From NCBI GenBank assembly GCA_002509405.1, contig DAVO01000014.1:30592-94591 (forward strand): DNA of 64,000 nucleotides. The letters run 5' to 3'. Origin of the DNA: Methanomassiliicoccaceae archaeon UBA72. GTDB taxonomy: Archaea; Thermoplasmatota; Thermoplasmata; Methanomassiliicoccales; Methanomethylophilaceae. This document shows, in pieces, positions 33,676 to 43,417 of this stretch; the stretch's first letter is position 1; each line of letters begins with the position of its first letter. The notes below the pieces were generated by a model that had not been told where the DNA came from, made no database searches, and saw only the letters and a list, made by a program, of their open reading frames with translations. Position numbers and translations under genes: made by a program.

Positions 33676-36600
33676 GAGACCTCGTAGACCTTTATTTCAC
33701 GGAACGCAACATAGTAAACCACCACGTATCCTCTTTCAACGACTTCTTGGCCACGTCCGACAACCCTGACAGCAGGATGCAGAGGATCGTCGACGACATA
33801 CGCGTACCTACGGACGACACCGCACGCGGGACGATCAGGCTCGACCCGGAGCGCACCGGAGGAAGGAACATCGAGATCCGCATCGGAAGGGCAAGGACCG
33901 AGACGGGCGGCATCGACCCGGTCGCAAAGCCGACCGTGCGCATCGAGCCCCCCAAGGTGATGGAGGCCAACGGATACAGCCACGAACTGGTCCCTATGGA
34001 GGCCAGGCTCAGGAACCTCAACTATCTCTCGCCGGTTTACGTGCGTTTCGAGGTGTTCGAGGACGGAGAGGAGATGCCCATCCCCGAAGGGGACAAATGG
34101 ATCAGGGTCGGGGACATGCCGATGATGGTCAAGTCCAAGGGGTGCAACCTCAACAGGGACGTTATGAGCTTCAGGCTCGACCACAACCTGTCCGAGGAAG
34201 AGTACCATAACGCCCTGATAACGAACAAGGAGGACCCTGAGGAGCCCGGAGGGTACTTCATAATAGGAGGGACCGAGAGGGCCCTGATCACGCTCGAAGA
34301 CCTGGCGCCCAACAGGGTCATGGTCGAATACAACGAGAAGTACGGAGCGGCAATGGAGGCGGCCAAGGTATTCTCCCAGAGGGAAGGATACCGCGCCCTG
34401 ACACTCGTCGAGAAGAAGAAGGACGGGATGCTCATGGTGTCCGTCCCCGTGGCATCCAGCTCCATCCCCCTCGTCGCCCTCATGAAGGCGCTGGGCATGG
34501 AGTCCGACCAGGAAATATTCGAAACGATCGTCTCCGACGACGCTATGACCAACACGGTCTACGCCAACATCGAGGCCTCGCTGGACAAGAAGACATATGC
34601 GCCAAACGGCTACCACACCACCGAGGACGCGATCCTGTTCCTCGAGAGGAACTTCGCCGCAGGACAGGCCAAGGAATACAGGACCAAGAAGGTCGAGAGC
34701 ATCCTCGACCACTCGCTGCTCCCCCACCTGGGCGACACTTCCGAGGACCGCATGAAGAAAGCGATTTACCTGGGCCGCATCGCCCGTTCGGTCCTGGAGC
34801 TCTCCCTCGGGAAGAGGAAAGAGGACGACAAGGACCACTACGCCAACAAGAGGCTCAAGCTGTCCGGGGACCTTATGGAGGACCTTTTCAGGACAAGCTT
34901 CAGCAGCCTCATGAAAGACCTCAAGTACCAGCTGGAGAGGAACTGGGGAAGGAAGAGGAACGAGCTCAACATCGCGTCCTCGATCCGCCCCGACCTGCTC
35001 ACGCACAAGCTGCTCCACGCCCTGGCCACCGGAAACTGGGTGGGCGGGCGCGCCGGAGTTTCCCAGCTGCTCGACAGGACATCCAACCTATCCGCGATGT
35101 CCCACCTCAGGAGGATAACGTCCTCCCTGACCAGAAGCCAGCCTCACTTCGAGGCCCGTGACCTTCACCCCACCCAGTGGGGAAGGCTTTGCCCCTCCGA
35201 GACACCGGAAGGACAGAACTGCGGCCTGGTGAAGAACGCCGCCCTCATCATCGACGTCTCCGAGGGATTCCCCGACCAGGACGTCAAATGGACGCTGCGC
35301 GACCTGGGCCTCGGCTCGGTCAAGGACAACGGGACCCGTGTCTTCGTCAACGGAGACCTGGTCGGAACCCACGACTCCCCCAGGGACCTGGTGTCCCAGA
35401 TAAGGGAGCGCAGGAGGGTGGGCATACTTTCTAACGAGATCAACATCCGCTACGACGAGGAGATGAACGAGGTCGTCATCAACTGCGACGAGGGCCGCCT
35501 CAGGCGCCCGCTCCTCATCCTCAAGGACGGCAGGACCGCCATCACGAGGAAGCACCTCGAGAGCATGCGCGAGGGGAAGGTCAAATGGAGCGACCTGTTC
35601 CGCGAGGGCATCGTCGAATGGATCGACGCAGAGGAAGAGGAGGACCTCCTGGTCCTCGTCGAACCCTACGAAGTCCCGGGAAGATGCGAGCACTGCAACC
35701 ACACCCTCTCGCCCATGGACGCCGACTGGATGAACCCCGGCAGCGAAGCCGACGAGATACTCAGGTGCAGATGGTGCGGAGGAGAGTTCTCAGTCCCCAA
35801 CAGGATTACGAAAGAGCACACCCACATGGAGCTGGACCCGATGGTCATCCTGGGAGTGGCCGCCGGAGTGGTCCCCTATCCGGAGCACAACTCCGCCCCC
35901 CGTATCACAATGGGCGCCGGAATGGCCAAGCAGGCGCTGGGCATACCCGCGGCGAACTACCGCATAAGGCCCGACACCAGAGGCCACCTGATGCACTATC
36001 CCCAGGTGCCGATGGTGCAGACGGAGACGATGAAGTTCATAGGGTACAACCACAGGCCGGCCGGCCAGAACTTCTGCATTGCCGTTCTCTCCTACCACGG
36101 TTACAACATAGAAGACGCGCTGATCATGAACAGGAGCTCCGTGCAGAGGGGGCTCGGACGTTCAACGTTCCTCAGGTCCTACCGCTCGGAGGAGCGCCGC
36201 TATCCCGGAGGGCAGGAGGACCACTTCGAGATCCCGTCCCCTGACGTGATGGGCGCACGCACGGACCTTTCCTACGCATCGCTGGGCGAGGACGGCCTGA
36301 TATTTCCCGAGGCCGAGATCTCGGGAAGCGACGTCCTGGTCGGAAAAACCTCTCCCCCCAGGTTCCTTGAGGAGGAGACGGACTTCCTGACCCCCCAGAA
36401 GAGGAGGGAGACGTCGGTGACCGTCAGACCCGGAGAGACCGGGTTCGTCGACTCTGTCATGGTGACAGAGTCCGAGAACGGCTCCAGGCTTGTCCGCGTG
36501 AAGGTCAGGGACCAGAGGATCCCGGAGCTGGGCGACAAGTTCTGCTCCAGGTTCGGACAGAAGGGAGTCATAGGCAAACTGGTCGACCAGTGCGACATGC

Positions 36601-37271
36601 CCTTCACATGCCAGGGAGTGACCCCGGACCTGGTGGTCAACCCCCACGGCATACCTTCCCGTATGACCATCGGGCACGTGCTCGAGATGATCGCGGGGAG
36701 GGTCGGTTCGATGGAAGGACGTCTCGTCGACGGAACCGCGTTCTCCGGTGAGAACGAGGGGTCCATCCGCGACGGCCTGGTGAGGAACGGCTTCAAGAAC
36801 GACGGAAAGGAGGTCATGTACGACGGTACCACCGGACGCATGATCCAGATGGACGTCTACACCGGGGTCATATTCTACGAGAAGCTGCACCACATGGTCA
36901 GCGGAAAGCTGCACGTGCGTTCGAGAGGACCGGTGCAGATACTGACGCGCCAGCCCACCGAGGGACGCTCCAGGCAGGGAGGTCTCAGGTTCGGTGAGAT
37001 GGAGCGCGACTGTCTGATCGGACACGGAGCGGCCATGGTCATCAAGGACCGTCTGCTCGACCAGTCGGACGGGACGCAGCAGTACGTCTGCGGCAACCCC
37101 AAGTGCGGGCACGTCGCGATAATGAACAGGTTCGGAAACCTTTACTGCCCGGTTTGTAAGAACTCTACGAACATCCACCTCGTGCAGACATCCTATGCGT
37201 TCAAGCTCCTGATGGACGAGCTGCTTTCGCTTGGTGTCGCCATGAGGCTTCAGCTGGAGGACCTAAGATGA
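33672..37271 (+). CDS. rpoB: DNA-directed RNA polymerase subunit B (unsplit)
   Basis: The 1199-residue second-largest polymerase subunit. It is one continuous polypeptide, unlike the split B'' and B' of most methanogens, and this unsplit state fits Thermoplasmatota. Visible signatures are RDLHPTQWGRLCPSETPEGQNCGLVKN, a central zinc-type cluster CEHCNHTLSP...CRWCGG, GYNIEDALIMNRSS, RVGSMEGRL-type hybrid-binding residues and a C-terminal zinc ribbon CGNPKCGHV...YCPVC. It is coupled by four-base overlaps to rpoH and rpoA1. Confidence 0.97.
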   Translation: MRDLVDLYFTERNIVNHHVSSFNDFLATSDNPDSRMQRIVDDIRVPTDDTARGTIRLDPERTGGRNIEIRIGRARTETGGIDPVAKPTVRIEPPKVMEANGYSHELVPMEARLRNLNYLSPVYVRFEVFEDGEEMPIPEGDKWIRVGDMPMMVKSKGCNLNRDVMSFRLDHNLSEEEYHNALITNKEDPEEPGGYFIIGGTERALITLEDLAPNRVMVEYNEKYGAAMEAAKVFSQREGYRALTLVEKKKDGMLMVSVPVASSSIPLVALMKALGMESDQEIFETIVSDDAMTNTVYANIEASLDKKTYAPNGYHTTEDAILFLERNFAAGQAKEYRTKKVESILDHSLLPHLGDTSEDRMKKAIYLGRIARSVLELSLGKRKEDDKDHYANKRLKLSGDLMEDLFRTSFSSLMKDLKYQLERNWGRKRNELNIASSIRPDLLTHKLLHALATGNWVGGRAGVSQLLDRTSNLSAMSHLRRITSSLTRSQPHFEARDLHPTQWGRLCPSETPEGQNCGLVKNAALIIDVSEGFPDQDVKWTLRDLGLGSVKDNGTRVFVNGDLVGTHDSPRDLVSQIRERRRVGILSNEINIRYDEEMNEVVINCDEGRLRRPLLILKDGRTAITRKHLESMREGKVKWSDLFREGIVEWIDAEEEEDLLVLVEPYEVPGRCEHCNHTLSPMDADWMNPGSEADEILRCRWCGGEFSVPNRITKEHTHMELDPMVILGVAAGVVPYPEHNSAPRITMGAGMAKQALGIPAANYRIRPDTRGHLMHYPQVPMVQTETMKFIGYNHRPAGQNFCIAVLSYHGYNIEDALIMNRSSVQRGLGRSTFLRSYRSEERRYPGGQEDHFEIPSPDVMGARTDLSYASLGEDGLIFPEAEISGSDVLVGKTSPPRFLEEETDFLTPQKRRETSVTVRPGETGFVDSVMVTESENGSRLVRVKVRDQRIPELGDKFCSRFGQKGVIGKLVDQCDMPFTCQGVTPDLVVNPHGIPSRMTIGHVLEMIAGRVGSMEGRLVDGTAFSGENEGSIRDGLVRNGFKNDGKEVMYDGTTGRMIQMDVYTGVIFYEKLHHMVSGKLHVRSRGPVQILTRQPTEGRSRQGGLRFGEMERDCLIGHGAAMVIKDRLLDQSDGTQQYVCGNPKCGHVAIMNRFGNLYCPVCKNSTNIHLVQTSYAFKLLMDELLSLGVAMRLQLEDLR

Positions 37272-40075
37272 TGAGAGGTATCACGAAAAGGATCGGCTCG
37301 ATCAAATTCTCCTGCATCTCCCCGGAGGAGATCAGGAAGATGTCCGCCACGAAGGTGATAACGGCGGACACCTACGACGACGAGGGATATCCGATCGACA
37401 TGGGTCTCATGGACCCCCGCATGGGAGTCATCGAGCCCGGGCTCCGCTGCAAGACCTGCGGATGCAAAGTGGACGAGTGCCCCGGGCACTTCGGGCACAT
37501 AGACCTGGCGCTCCCGGTCATACACGTCGGCTTCGTCAAGGACATCAAGATGCTCCTGGAGAGCACATGCCGCTCATGCGGCAGGCTCATGCTGACGCCG
37601 GACCAGATAAACGACACCAGGAACGACATGGAGCGCATGGAGGAGCTGGGCGGCGACACGATGGACGTGAAGAACTTCGCCAAGGTCACCGCAAAAGGCG
37701 CTTCCACCAAGGGCCTGTGCCCTTACTGTGGCGCAGAACAGATCAAGATAAAGCTGGACAAGCCCACCACGTTCAGGGAGGTGGACGACAACCACAAGCT
37801 GACCCCCAAGGAGGTCCGCGAGAGGCTCGAGCGCATCACCGACGAGGACCTTGCGACCCTGGGGTTCGACCCCGCCACATGCAGGCCCGAGTGGATGGTG
37901 CTAACCGCCCTTGCGGTGCCGCCGGTCACGGTCAGGCCCTCTATCACCCTCGACTCCGGAGACAGGTCCGAAGACGACCTCACCCACAAGATGGTGGACG
38001 TCCTGAGGATCAACCAGAGGCTCAGGGAGAACCGCGACGCGGGTGCCCCCCAGCTGATCGTGGAGGACCTGTGGGAGCTTCTACAGTACCACATAACCAC
38101 CTACTTCGACAACCAGACTTCCGGAATCCCGCCCGCGAGGCACAGGTCAGGCCGTCCGCTCAAGACGCTGGCCCAGAGGCTGAAGGGGAAGGAGGGGCGC
38201 TTCAGGTCCAACCTTTCCGGTAAACGTGTGAACTTCTCCGCCCGTACCGTGATCTCTCCGGACCCGATGCTCTCCATAAACGACGTGGGCATACCCACCG
38301 TCGCCGCCAGGGAGCTGACAGTCCCGGTTCACGTCAACGAGCACAACATAGACAGGCTCCGCGAGCTTGTGGCCCGCGGCCCGACCCCTCCGGAGGGCGC
38401 CGAGTACATGCCCGGAGCGAACTACGTCATAAGGTCCGACGGAAGGAGGATACGCGTCACAGACCGCAACGCCCAGGATGTCGCGGAAGGGCTCGAGCTC
38501 GACTACACCGTCGAGAGGCAGCTCATAAACGGCGACGTCGTCCTGTTCAACAGGCAGCCCTCGCTGCACAGGATGTCCATGATGGCCCACCGCGTCAGGA
38601 TAATGGGAGGGCGCACCTTCAGGTTCAACCTGTGCGTATGTCCCCCTTACAACGCAGACTTCGACGGAGACGAGATGAACCTCCATGTTCTGCAGTCCGA
38701 GGAGGCCCGCGCGGAAGCCCGCATACTCATGCAGGTCCAGGAGAACATCCTCTCCCCGAGGTACGGAGGGCCCATCATAGGCGCCATCCACGACCACATA
38801 ACCGGAACGTACTTCCTGACGCACCTGAACCCCCGCTTCGACAGGTTCGAGGCGGCCAACATCATGCGCAAGCTGCCCGACATCGAGATGCCGGAGCCCG
38901 TGAAGGACGAGAAAGGGAACGTCTACTGGACGGGAAAACAGCTCTTCTCTTCGGTCCTTCCGAAGAACTTCCGCACGACTTTCAAGGCCAACATATGCCA
39001 GAACTGCTCTTCGTGCAAGAAGGAGGAGTGCGAGTACGACGCATACGTCAAGATACGCAACTCCCAGCTGATCTGCGGAACGATAGACGTCAAGGCCATA
39101 GGCAACAGCAAAGGGAAGATCGTCGACCGCATAGCCCGCGACTACGGGTCCGACGAGGCCGCCAAGTTCATCAACCATGTGACGAGGCTTGCCCTCGGCG
39201 CCCTGATGAACCACGGGTTCAGCACGGGAATCGGCGACGAGGACATCCCGGAGGAGGCGGTACTTCAGATCAACAGCTTCAGCCAGGAGTGCATATCCGA
39301 AGTGTCCAGCCTCGTCGAGTCCTACCAGGAGGGGACCCTCGAGCAGATGCCCGGGCGCTCCCTGAGGGAGACGCTCGAGGTCAAGGTTATGTCCCAGCTC
39401 GGGGCCGCCCGTGACGAGGCAGGTAAGATCGCAGGGAAGCACCTGGGTATGAACAACCCCGCGGTCATCATGGCCAAGGCCGGAGCCCGCGGATCGATGC
39501 TGAACCTGTCCCAGATGGCAGGATGCGTCGGTCAGCAGTCGGTTCGTGGAGAGAGGCTTGCCAGAGGATACTGGAACAGGACCCTTTCCCACTTCCACAA
39601 GGGCGACATGGGCGCTTATGCAAGGGGATTCTGTTCAAACTCGTACAAGTCCGGGCTCACGCCCACCGAGTTCTTCTTCCACTCCATGGGAGGACGTGAA
39701 GGGCTGGTCGATACTGCAGTGAGGACGTCCAGGTCCGGTTACATGCAGAGAAGGCTCGTATCGGCGCTGGAGGACCTCAAACTGACGTCCGACGGTACCG
39801 TCAGGAACACCGTAGGCATGGTCATCCAGTTCAAGTACGGAGAGGACGGGGTGGACCCGACCAGGTCCGTGCGCGGAAAGGCGATAGACCTGGACGACCT
39901 GTTCGCAGAGGTCCTGGGCGACGATGTGGCCGAGAAGATGATACGCATCGACGACAGGGACGTCGGAGAGGACTACGGCGCCAAGGAGAAGGACGAGATG
40001 GAGTTCATGGAAGACGAAGAGTCCGAGGAGTTCGAAGACGCAGGCGATTCCGATTACGAGTCCGGAGGTGAGTGA
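37268..40075 (+). CDS. rpoA1: DNA-directed RNA polymerase subunit A'
   Basis: The 935-residue N-terminal part of the largest subunit. The clamp zinc site is CKTCGCKVDECPGHFGH with a second CRSCGRL and CPYCG. The catalytic metal loop is NADFDGDEMN. The bridge-helix region HSMGGREGLVDTAVRT lies near the end, as expected before the natural A'/A'' split. The last 40 residues are strongly acidic. The ATG overlaps the rpoB stop. An immediate second ATG is possible. Confidence 0.97.
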   Translation: MMRGITKRIGSIKFSCISPEEIRKMSATKVITADTYDDEGYPIDMGLMDPRMGVIEPGLRCKTCGCKVDECPGHFGHIDLALPVIHVGFVKDIKMLLESTCRSCGRLMLTPDQINDTRNDMERMEELGGDTMDVKNFAKVTAKGASTKGLCPYCGAEQIKIKLDKPTTFREVDDNHKLTPKEVRERLERITDEDLATLGFDPATCRPEWMVLTALAVPPVTVRPSITLDSGDRSEDDLTHKMVDVLRINQRLRENRDAGAPQLIVEDLWELLQYHITTYFDNQTSGIPPARHRSGRPLKTLAQRLKGKEGRFRSNLSGKRVNFSARTVISPDPMLSINDVGIPTVAARELTVPVHVNEHNIDRLRELVARGPTPPEGAEYMPGANYVIRSDGRRIRVTDRNAQDVAEGLELDYTVERQLINGDVVLFNRQPSLHRMSMMAHRVRIMGGRTFRFNLCVCPPYNADFDGDEMNLHVLQSEEARAEARILMQVQENILSPRYGGPIIGAIHDHITGTYFLTHLNPRFDRFEAANIMRKLPDIEMPEPVKDEKGNVYWTGKQLFSSVLPKNFRTTFKANICQNCSSCKKEECEYDAYVKIRNSQLICGTIDVKAIGNSKGKIVDRIARDYGSDEAAKFINHVTRLALGALMNHGFSTGIGDEDIPEEAVLQINSFSQECISEVSSLVESYQEGTLEQMPGRSLRETLEVKVMSQLGAARDEAGKIAGKHLGMNNPAVIMAKAGARGSMLNLSQMAGCVGQQSVRGERLARGYWNRTLSHFHKGDMGAYARGFCSNSYKSGLTPTEFFFHSMGGREGLVDTAVRTSRSGYMQRRLVSALEDLKLTSDGTVRNTVGMVIQFKYGEDGVDPTRSVRGKAIDLDDLFAEVLGDDVAEKMIRIDDRDVGEDYGAKEKDEMEFMEDEESEEFEDAGDSDYESGGE

Positions 40076-40077
40076 TA

Positions 40078-41532
40078 ATGGCCAAGAAAGACACCATGAA
40101 GGCCCTGATCAGGCGCGGGGTCAGCGAAGAGGCGGCCGCGCTCCTGATGACCAAATACAACACCCTCGGCGACGTGGAGACGATATCCCAGGGCGACATC
40201 GAGGACCTTGGGATCTCTTCCGAGGAGGCCGAGTCCATAGTGGCCAAGCTCTCGAAACGCCCGTCGCGCTCGACGACCGCCAAGGTCAAGAAGGAGGTCG
40301 AAGAGGCCGTACCCGCTTTCACGGCGAAGGAGATCACCCACCACCGCCACCGCACCCCTGAGCAGATGAGGCTTATCGAGCTGGCGGCATCCAAGGGATA
40401 CTCCATACCGATGAAGATAATCACCGACATCGCTTCGCGCATGGCGGGGAACGATTTCAGCGACGAGGTCTGCGGGAAGCTTCTGGACAGGGCATGGGAG
40501 ATGTACACCTCCCACCTGATGGACCAGAACGAGTCCGCGGGAGTCATGGCGGCCCACTCGATAGGAGAGCCGGGTACTCAGATGAACATGCGTACCTTCC
40601 ACTACGCCGGAGTCGCAAACATCAACGTCACGCAGGGTCTCCCCAGGTTGATAGAGATCGTCGATGCGAGGCGCGTTCCGAGCACCCCGTCTATGGAGAT
40701 CCCCCTTCTGGGGATCGCCGCCGAGGACGAGAGCGTGGCCCGCCACGTGGCATCCGAAATCGAGATGACGGTCCTCACGGACGTGGCCGAGATATCCACA
40801 GACGTCACGAACATGCGCATAATCATTACGCCCAGCGCCCACAAGATGGACAAGCGCGGCGTGACGATAGACGACATGTTCGATAAACTGAACAAGATCA
40901 AGGCCGTCCGCGGCCTGATCGAAAAGACGGACTTCAGCATAACCATAACGTCCGATCAGCAGTCCTTCAAGAAACTGCAGACCATGTACGACGCCATCAA
41001 GAACGCCAAGATCAAAGGCATCGACGGCATCGCCAGGGCGGTCCTTAGCAAGAGCAAGGACACAGGCAGATATGAGATAGTCACCGAGGGCAGCAACATG
41101 AAAGAGGTCCTCAAGGTCGAGGGGGTCGATTCGCCGAACGTAATGACCAACAGCATACTGGAGGTAGCCGAAGTTCTGGGGATCGAGGCGGCCAGGAACG
41201 CGATTATACACGAGGCCGGGGAGACACTGGGCGAAGCAGGCCTGGACGTCGACATAAGGCACATCATGCTGGTCGCGGACCTGATGACCAACGACGGGCT
41301 CGTCAAGGCCATAGGAAGGCACGGAGTGTCCGGAAAGAAATCGTCGGTGCTCGCAAGGGCGGCGTTCGAAATAACCGCGGCCCACCTGCTGCATGCGGCG
41401 ATGGTGGGAGAGGTCGATCACCTCGAAGGTGTGACTGAAAACATCATAGTGGGACAGCCGGTTACGCTAGGAACCGGAGCAGTAAACCTGATTTATACAC
41501 CCAGGAAAAAAACTAAGGGGGATGAAGAATGA
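40078..41532 (+). CDS. rpoA2: DNA-directed RNA polymerase subunit A'' with N-terminal extension
   Basis: 484 residues from ATG 40078, which has a strong GGAGGTGA ribosome site. The A'' body starts around residue 95 and includes AAHSIGEPGTQMNMRTFHYAG and the closing GVTENIIVGQPV. Typical A'' proteins are about 380-400 residues. Here the first 80 or so residues are extra and read like a helix-hairpin-helix/SAM-like bundle (LIRRGVSEEAAALLM, LGDVETISQGDIEDLGISSEEAESIVAKL). This is followed by a charged linker. The extension might touch DNA or an RNA polymerase partner, which is an inference. Confidence 0.96.
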   Translation: MAKKDTMKALIRRGVSEEAAALLMTKYNTLGDVETISQGDIEDLGISSEEAESIVAKLSKRPSRSTTAKVKKEVEEAVPAFTAKEITHHRHRTPEQMRLIELAASKGYSIPMKIITDIASRMAGNDFSDEVCGKLLDRAWEMYTSHLMDQNESAGVMAAHSIGEPGTQMNMRTFHYAGVANINVTQGLPRLIEIVDARRVPSTPSMEIPLLGIAAEDESVARHVASEIEMTVLTDVAEISTDVTNMRIIITPSAHKMDKRGVTIDDMFDKLNKIKAVRGLIEKTDFSITITSDQQSFKKLQTMYDAIKNAKIKGIDGIARAVLSKSKDTGRYEIVTEGSNMKEVLKVEGVDSPNVMTNSILEVAEVLGIEAARNAIIHEAGETLGEAGLDVDIRHIMLVADLMTNDGLVKAIGRHGVSGKKSSVLARAAFEITAAHLLHAAMVGEVDHLEGVTENIIVGQPVTLGTGAVNLIYTPRKKTKGDEE

Positions 41533-41816
41533 GTGAAGAAAAAGTCGATATAAGCAAGGCGCTGAAGGCGGCCATTACCACCGGTAAGGTCGAGTTCGGC
41601 GTGGACCAGACAGAGAAGGCCTTAAAGGCAGGCAAAGCCCAGATGATAATCTTGGCCAGGAACTGCCCCAGCGAGAAGCTGAAAGGAAACGTGGGCGTGA
41701 AAGTCCACGTCTACGACGGCAACAACATGGAGCTCGGGGCAATTTGCGGAAAGCCCTTCTCCGTATCGGCGCTGGCTGTCATCGACAAAGGCACCTCAAA
41801 CATACTTACGCTGTGA
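41529..41816 (+). CDS. rpl30e: Ribosomal protein L30e
   Basis: A 95-residue L7Ae/L30e-fold protein: VDISKALKAAITTGKVEFGVDQTEKALK, AQMIILARNCPSEKLKG and a closing LAVIDKGTSNIL. It is a component of the large ribosomal subunit. Its place between rpoA2 and nusA is the conserved archaeal order. The start overlaps the rpoA2 stop by four bases. Confidence 0.96.
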   Translation: MSEEKVDISKALKAAITTGKVEFGVDQTEKALKAGKAQMIILARNCPSEKLKGNVGVKVHVYDGNNMELGAICGKPFSVSALAVIDKGTSNILTL

Positions 41817-41821
41817 GTGAA

Positions 41822-42250
41822 ATGCCTGCAGAGATAGTCATCACAGAGGATACCCTCAGGTACATCGCGCTGTTCCAAGAGGTGACCCACACCAACGCTG
41901 TGGATTGCATGGATACCCCCGACAAGCTCGTCTTCGTGGTCGAAGCGGGCCAGGGGAACATCGCGGTCGGCAAGAAAGGGGACCATATGATAAGACTGAA
42001 GGACCTGACCGGGAAGAACATCCAGGTCGTCGAGCACTCGGCCGACCCGGAGCAGTTCGTCATGAACGTCTTCCATATCTACAACCCTCAGAAGGTCGTG
42101 ATCGAGAAGCGTGGGGAGATAACCCATGCCACCGTGACGGTGGATCCGGAGCTCAAGGGCAGGGCCATAGGCAAAGAGGGCAAGAACCTCCGCATAGCCA
42201 GAGATATCGTGAACAGACACCACGACATACAGAGCCTCAGCGTGGACTGA
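41822..42250 (+). CDS. nusA: NusA-like KH-domain transcription factor
   Basis: A 142-residue archaeal NusA, made of two KH domains only, without the N-terminal and S1 domains of bacterial NusA. The KH1 loop is GNIAVGKKGDHMIRLKDLTG and KH2 is GRAIGKEGKNLRIARDIV. It binds RNA near the transcribing polymerase. In most archaea rps12, rps7 and elongation factor genes follow here. In this window the cluster ends with nusA and an opposite-strand gene follows. Confidence 0.93.
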   Translation: MPAEIVITEDTLRYIALFQEVTHTNAVDCMDTPDKLVFVVEAGQGNIAVGKKGDHMIRLKDLTGKNIQVVEHSADPEQFVMNVFHIYNPQKVVIEKRGEITHATVTVDPELKGRAIGKEGKNLRIARDIVNRHHDIQSLSVD

Positions 42251-42290
42251 TCCCTCCCCTCGGGATCGCTTCCAGGGTGAAACCTGTTAA

Positions 42291-43364
42291 TCAGCCGCGG
42301 GCGTGGCGGCCGAGAGGTATCCTCTCGACCTCCAGCCTGTCCGCGGTCGGATACTCTTCTATAACGTAGCACTTGTATGGCAGCTCGTCAGCCAGCTCCT
42401 GCAGCACCCACGGGGCCACCTCTATCCTGTTGCGCTTCCTGTCGATGAAAAGGAGCACGTCCGGAACCTCGTATACGGTCATCAGGTGCTCTGCCGCCCC
42501 ATCTAAGTCGTCGGCGTAAAGGATGCCTCTCAGGACCGTCCCCTCGTCTGTCACAACGTCGTATTCCTTGGCGGTGTTGTTCGCCCTCCTTATCAGGCGA
42601 CGCCTGAGCTGTACTCCGTCTTTGAAAGAAGATGAGCAGAAGTGTATCCTTTTGCCGGGGTTCGAAGATATAAGTGCCAGCGCCGTTTCCTCTGAGCCTC
42701 TGATCGCCGAGGAGATGTCGTCCTTCAGCTTGTAGCCGTTCTTCTTCATCATATCCCAGTTGCTCTCGGAGAACTCCAGCTCGTTAAGGTTCACGAACGA
42801 AACCCCGGCCGAGAAGGCGCGGGATATTAGCGAATCGAGATCCTTCTCGCGGCCCGGGAGGGACGGTACTTCTATTCCGACGTCGAGGCCGATCGAAACC
42901 ACTTCTTCCAGTTTTCCGGTGTCGAAGTCGGCCCAGGTCCCATCGCCGGGATGGAACCTGACCTCGTCGAGGCCCGCCTCCCTGAGCAGCCTTATCTTTT
43001 CAGGGTCCACCGACGAAGTGTAAAGATGGATATGGTGCCCGGGGCCGAAGCGCCCCTTCAGCAGCCGGATGTAATGGAGAGTGCGTTCCATGTCGCAGAG
43101 CGGGTCGCCACCGGTTATTCCCGTGCCCATGGCATCTATGGCCTCCGCCTCGCCTATAATATCCGAGTCCGAGTAGGCCCTGAGCTCATCCGCGTATGTT
43201 CCAGCTACCCCTTTCTTCTCCAAGGATACGGGACAGTAAGGGCATCCGGTATGACATATCCCGGTCACAAAAAGAACCATCTTGGAACCCTCGGAGCAGA
43301 AATTACACCCCTTGGCGAGTTCGCCGCATGCCACGGAACCGCACTCCAACATCCTCATCGTCAT
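42291..43364 (-). CDS. Radical SAM protein with an N-terminal cysteine cluster (COG2108-like)
   Basis: About 357 residues from ATG 43364. The radical SAM motif is CHTGCPYC (C37, C41, C44), followed by TGGDP and a TIM-barrel. Ahead of it lie C8, C13, C20 and C23 (ECGSVACGELAKGCNFC), a likely extra metal site. The C-terminal third (about 245-357) is a separate domain of unknown role. Related archaeal proteins are annotated only as pyruvate-formate-lyase-activating-like; the substrate is unknown. The longer upstream frame was rejected because the promoter element at 43385-43393 lies 25 bases above this ATG. Confidence 0.82.
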   Translation of the reverse strand: MTMRMLECGSVACGELAKGCNFCSEGSKMVLFVTGICHTGCPYCPVSLEKKGVAGTYADELRAYSDSDIIGEAEAIDAMGTGITGGDPLCDMERTLHYIRLLKGRFGPGHHIHLYTSSVDPEKIRLLREAGLDEVRFHPGDGTWADFDTGKLEEVVSIGLDVGIEVPSLPGREKDLDSLISRAFSAGVSFVNLNELEFSESNWDMMKKNGYKLKDDISSAIRGSEETALALISSNPGKRIHFCSSSFKDGVQLRRRLIRRANNTAKEYDVVTDEGTVLRGILYADDLDGAAEHLMTVYEVPDVLLFIDRKRNRIEVAPWVLQELADELPYKCYVIEEYPTADRLEVERIPLGRHARG

Positions 43365-43384
43365 GAACGGCAATCGCTCCGACG

Positions 43385-43393
43385 TTTTATTAA
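43385..43393. promoter_or_regulatory. Single TATA-like element shared by two divergent leaderless genes
   Basis: TTTTATTAA is the only TATA-like sequence in the 53-base gap. Its centre is about 25 bases from the radical SAM start on the minus strand and about 29 bases from the pyrF ATG on the plus strand, the right distance for leaderless transcription both ways. Confidence 0.55.
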
Positions 43394-43417
43394 CCCTTCT
43401 TGAACTATCGGGGAAAC

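Noticed and set aside
33645..35018. 457-residue minus-strand frame
   Set aside because: Antisense to rpoB; no recognisable domain.
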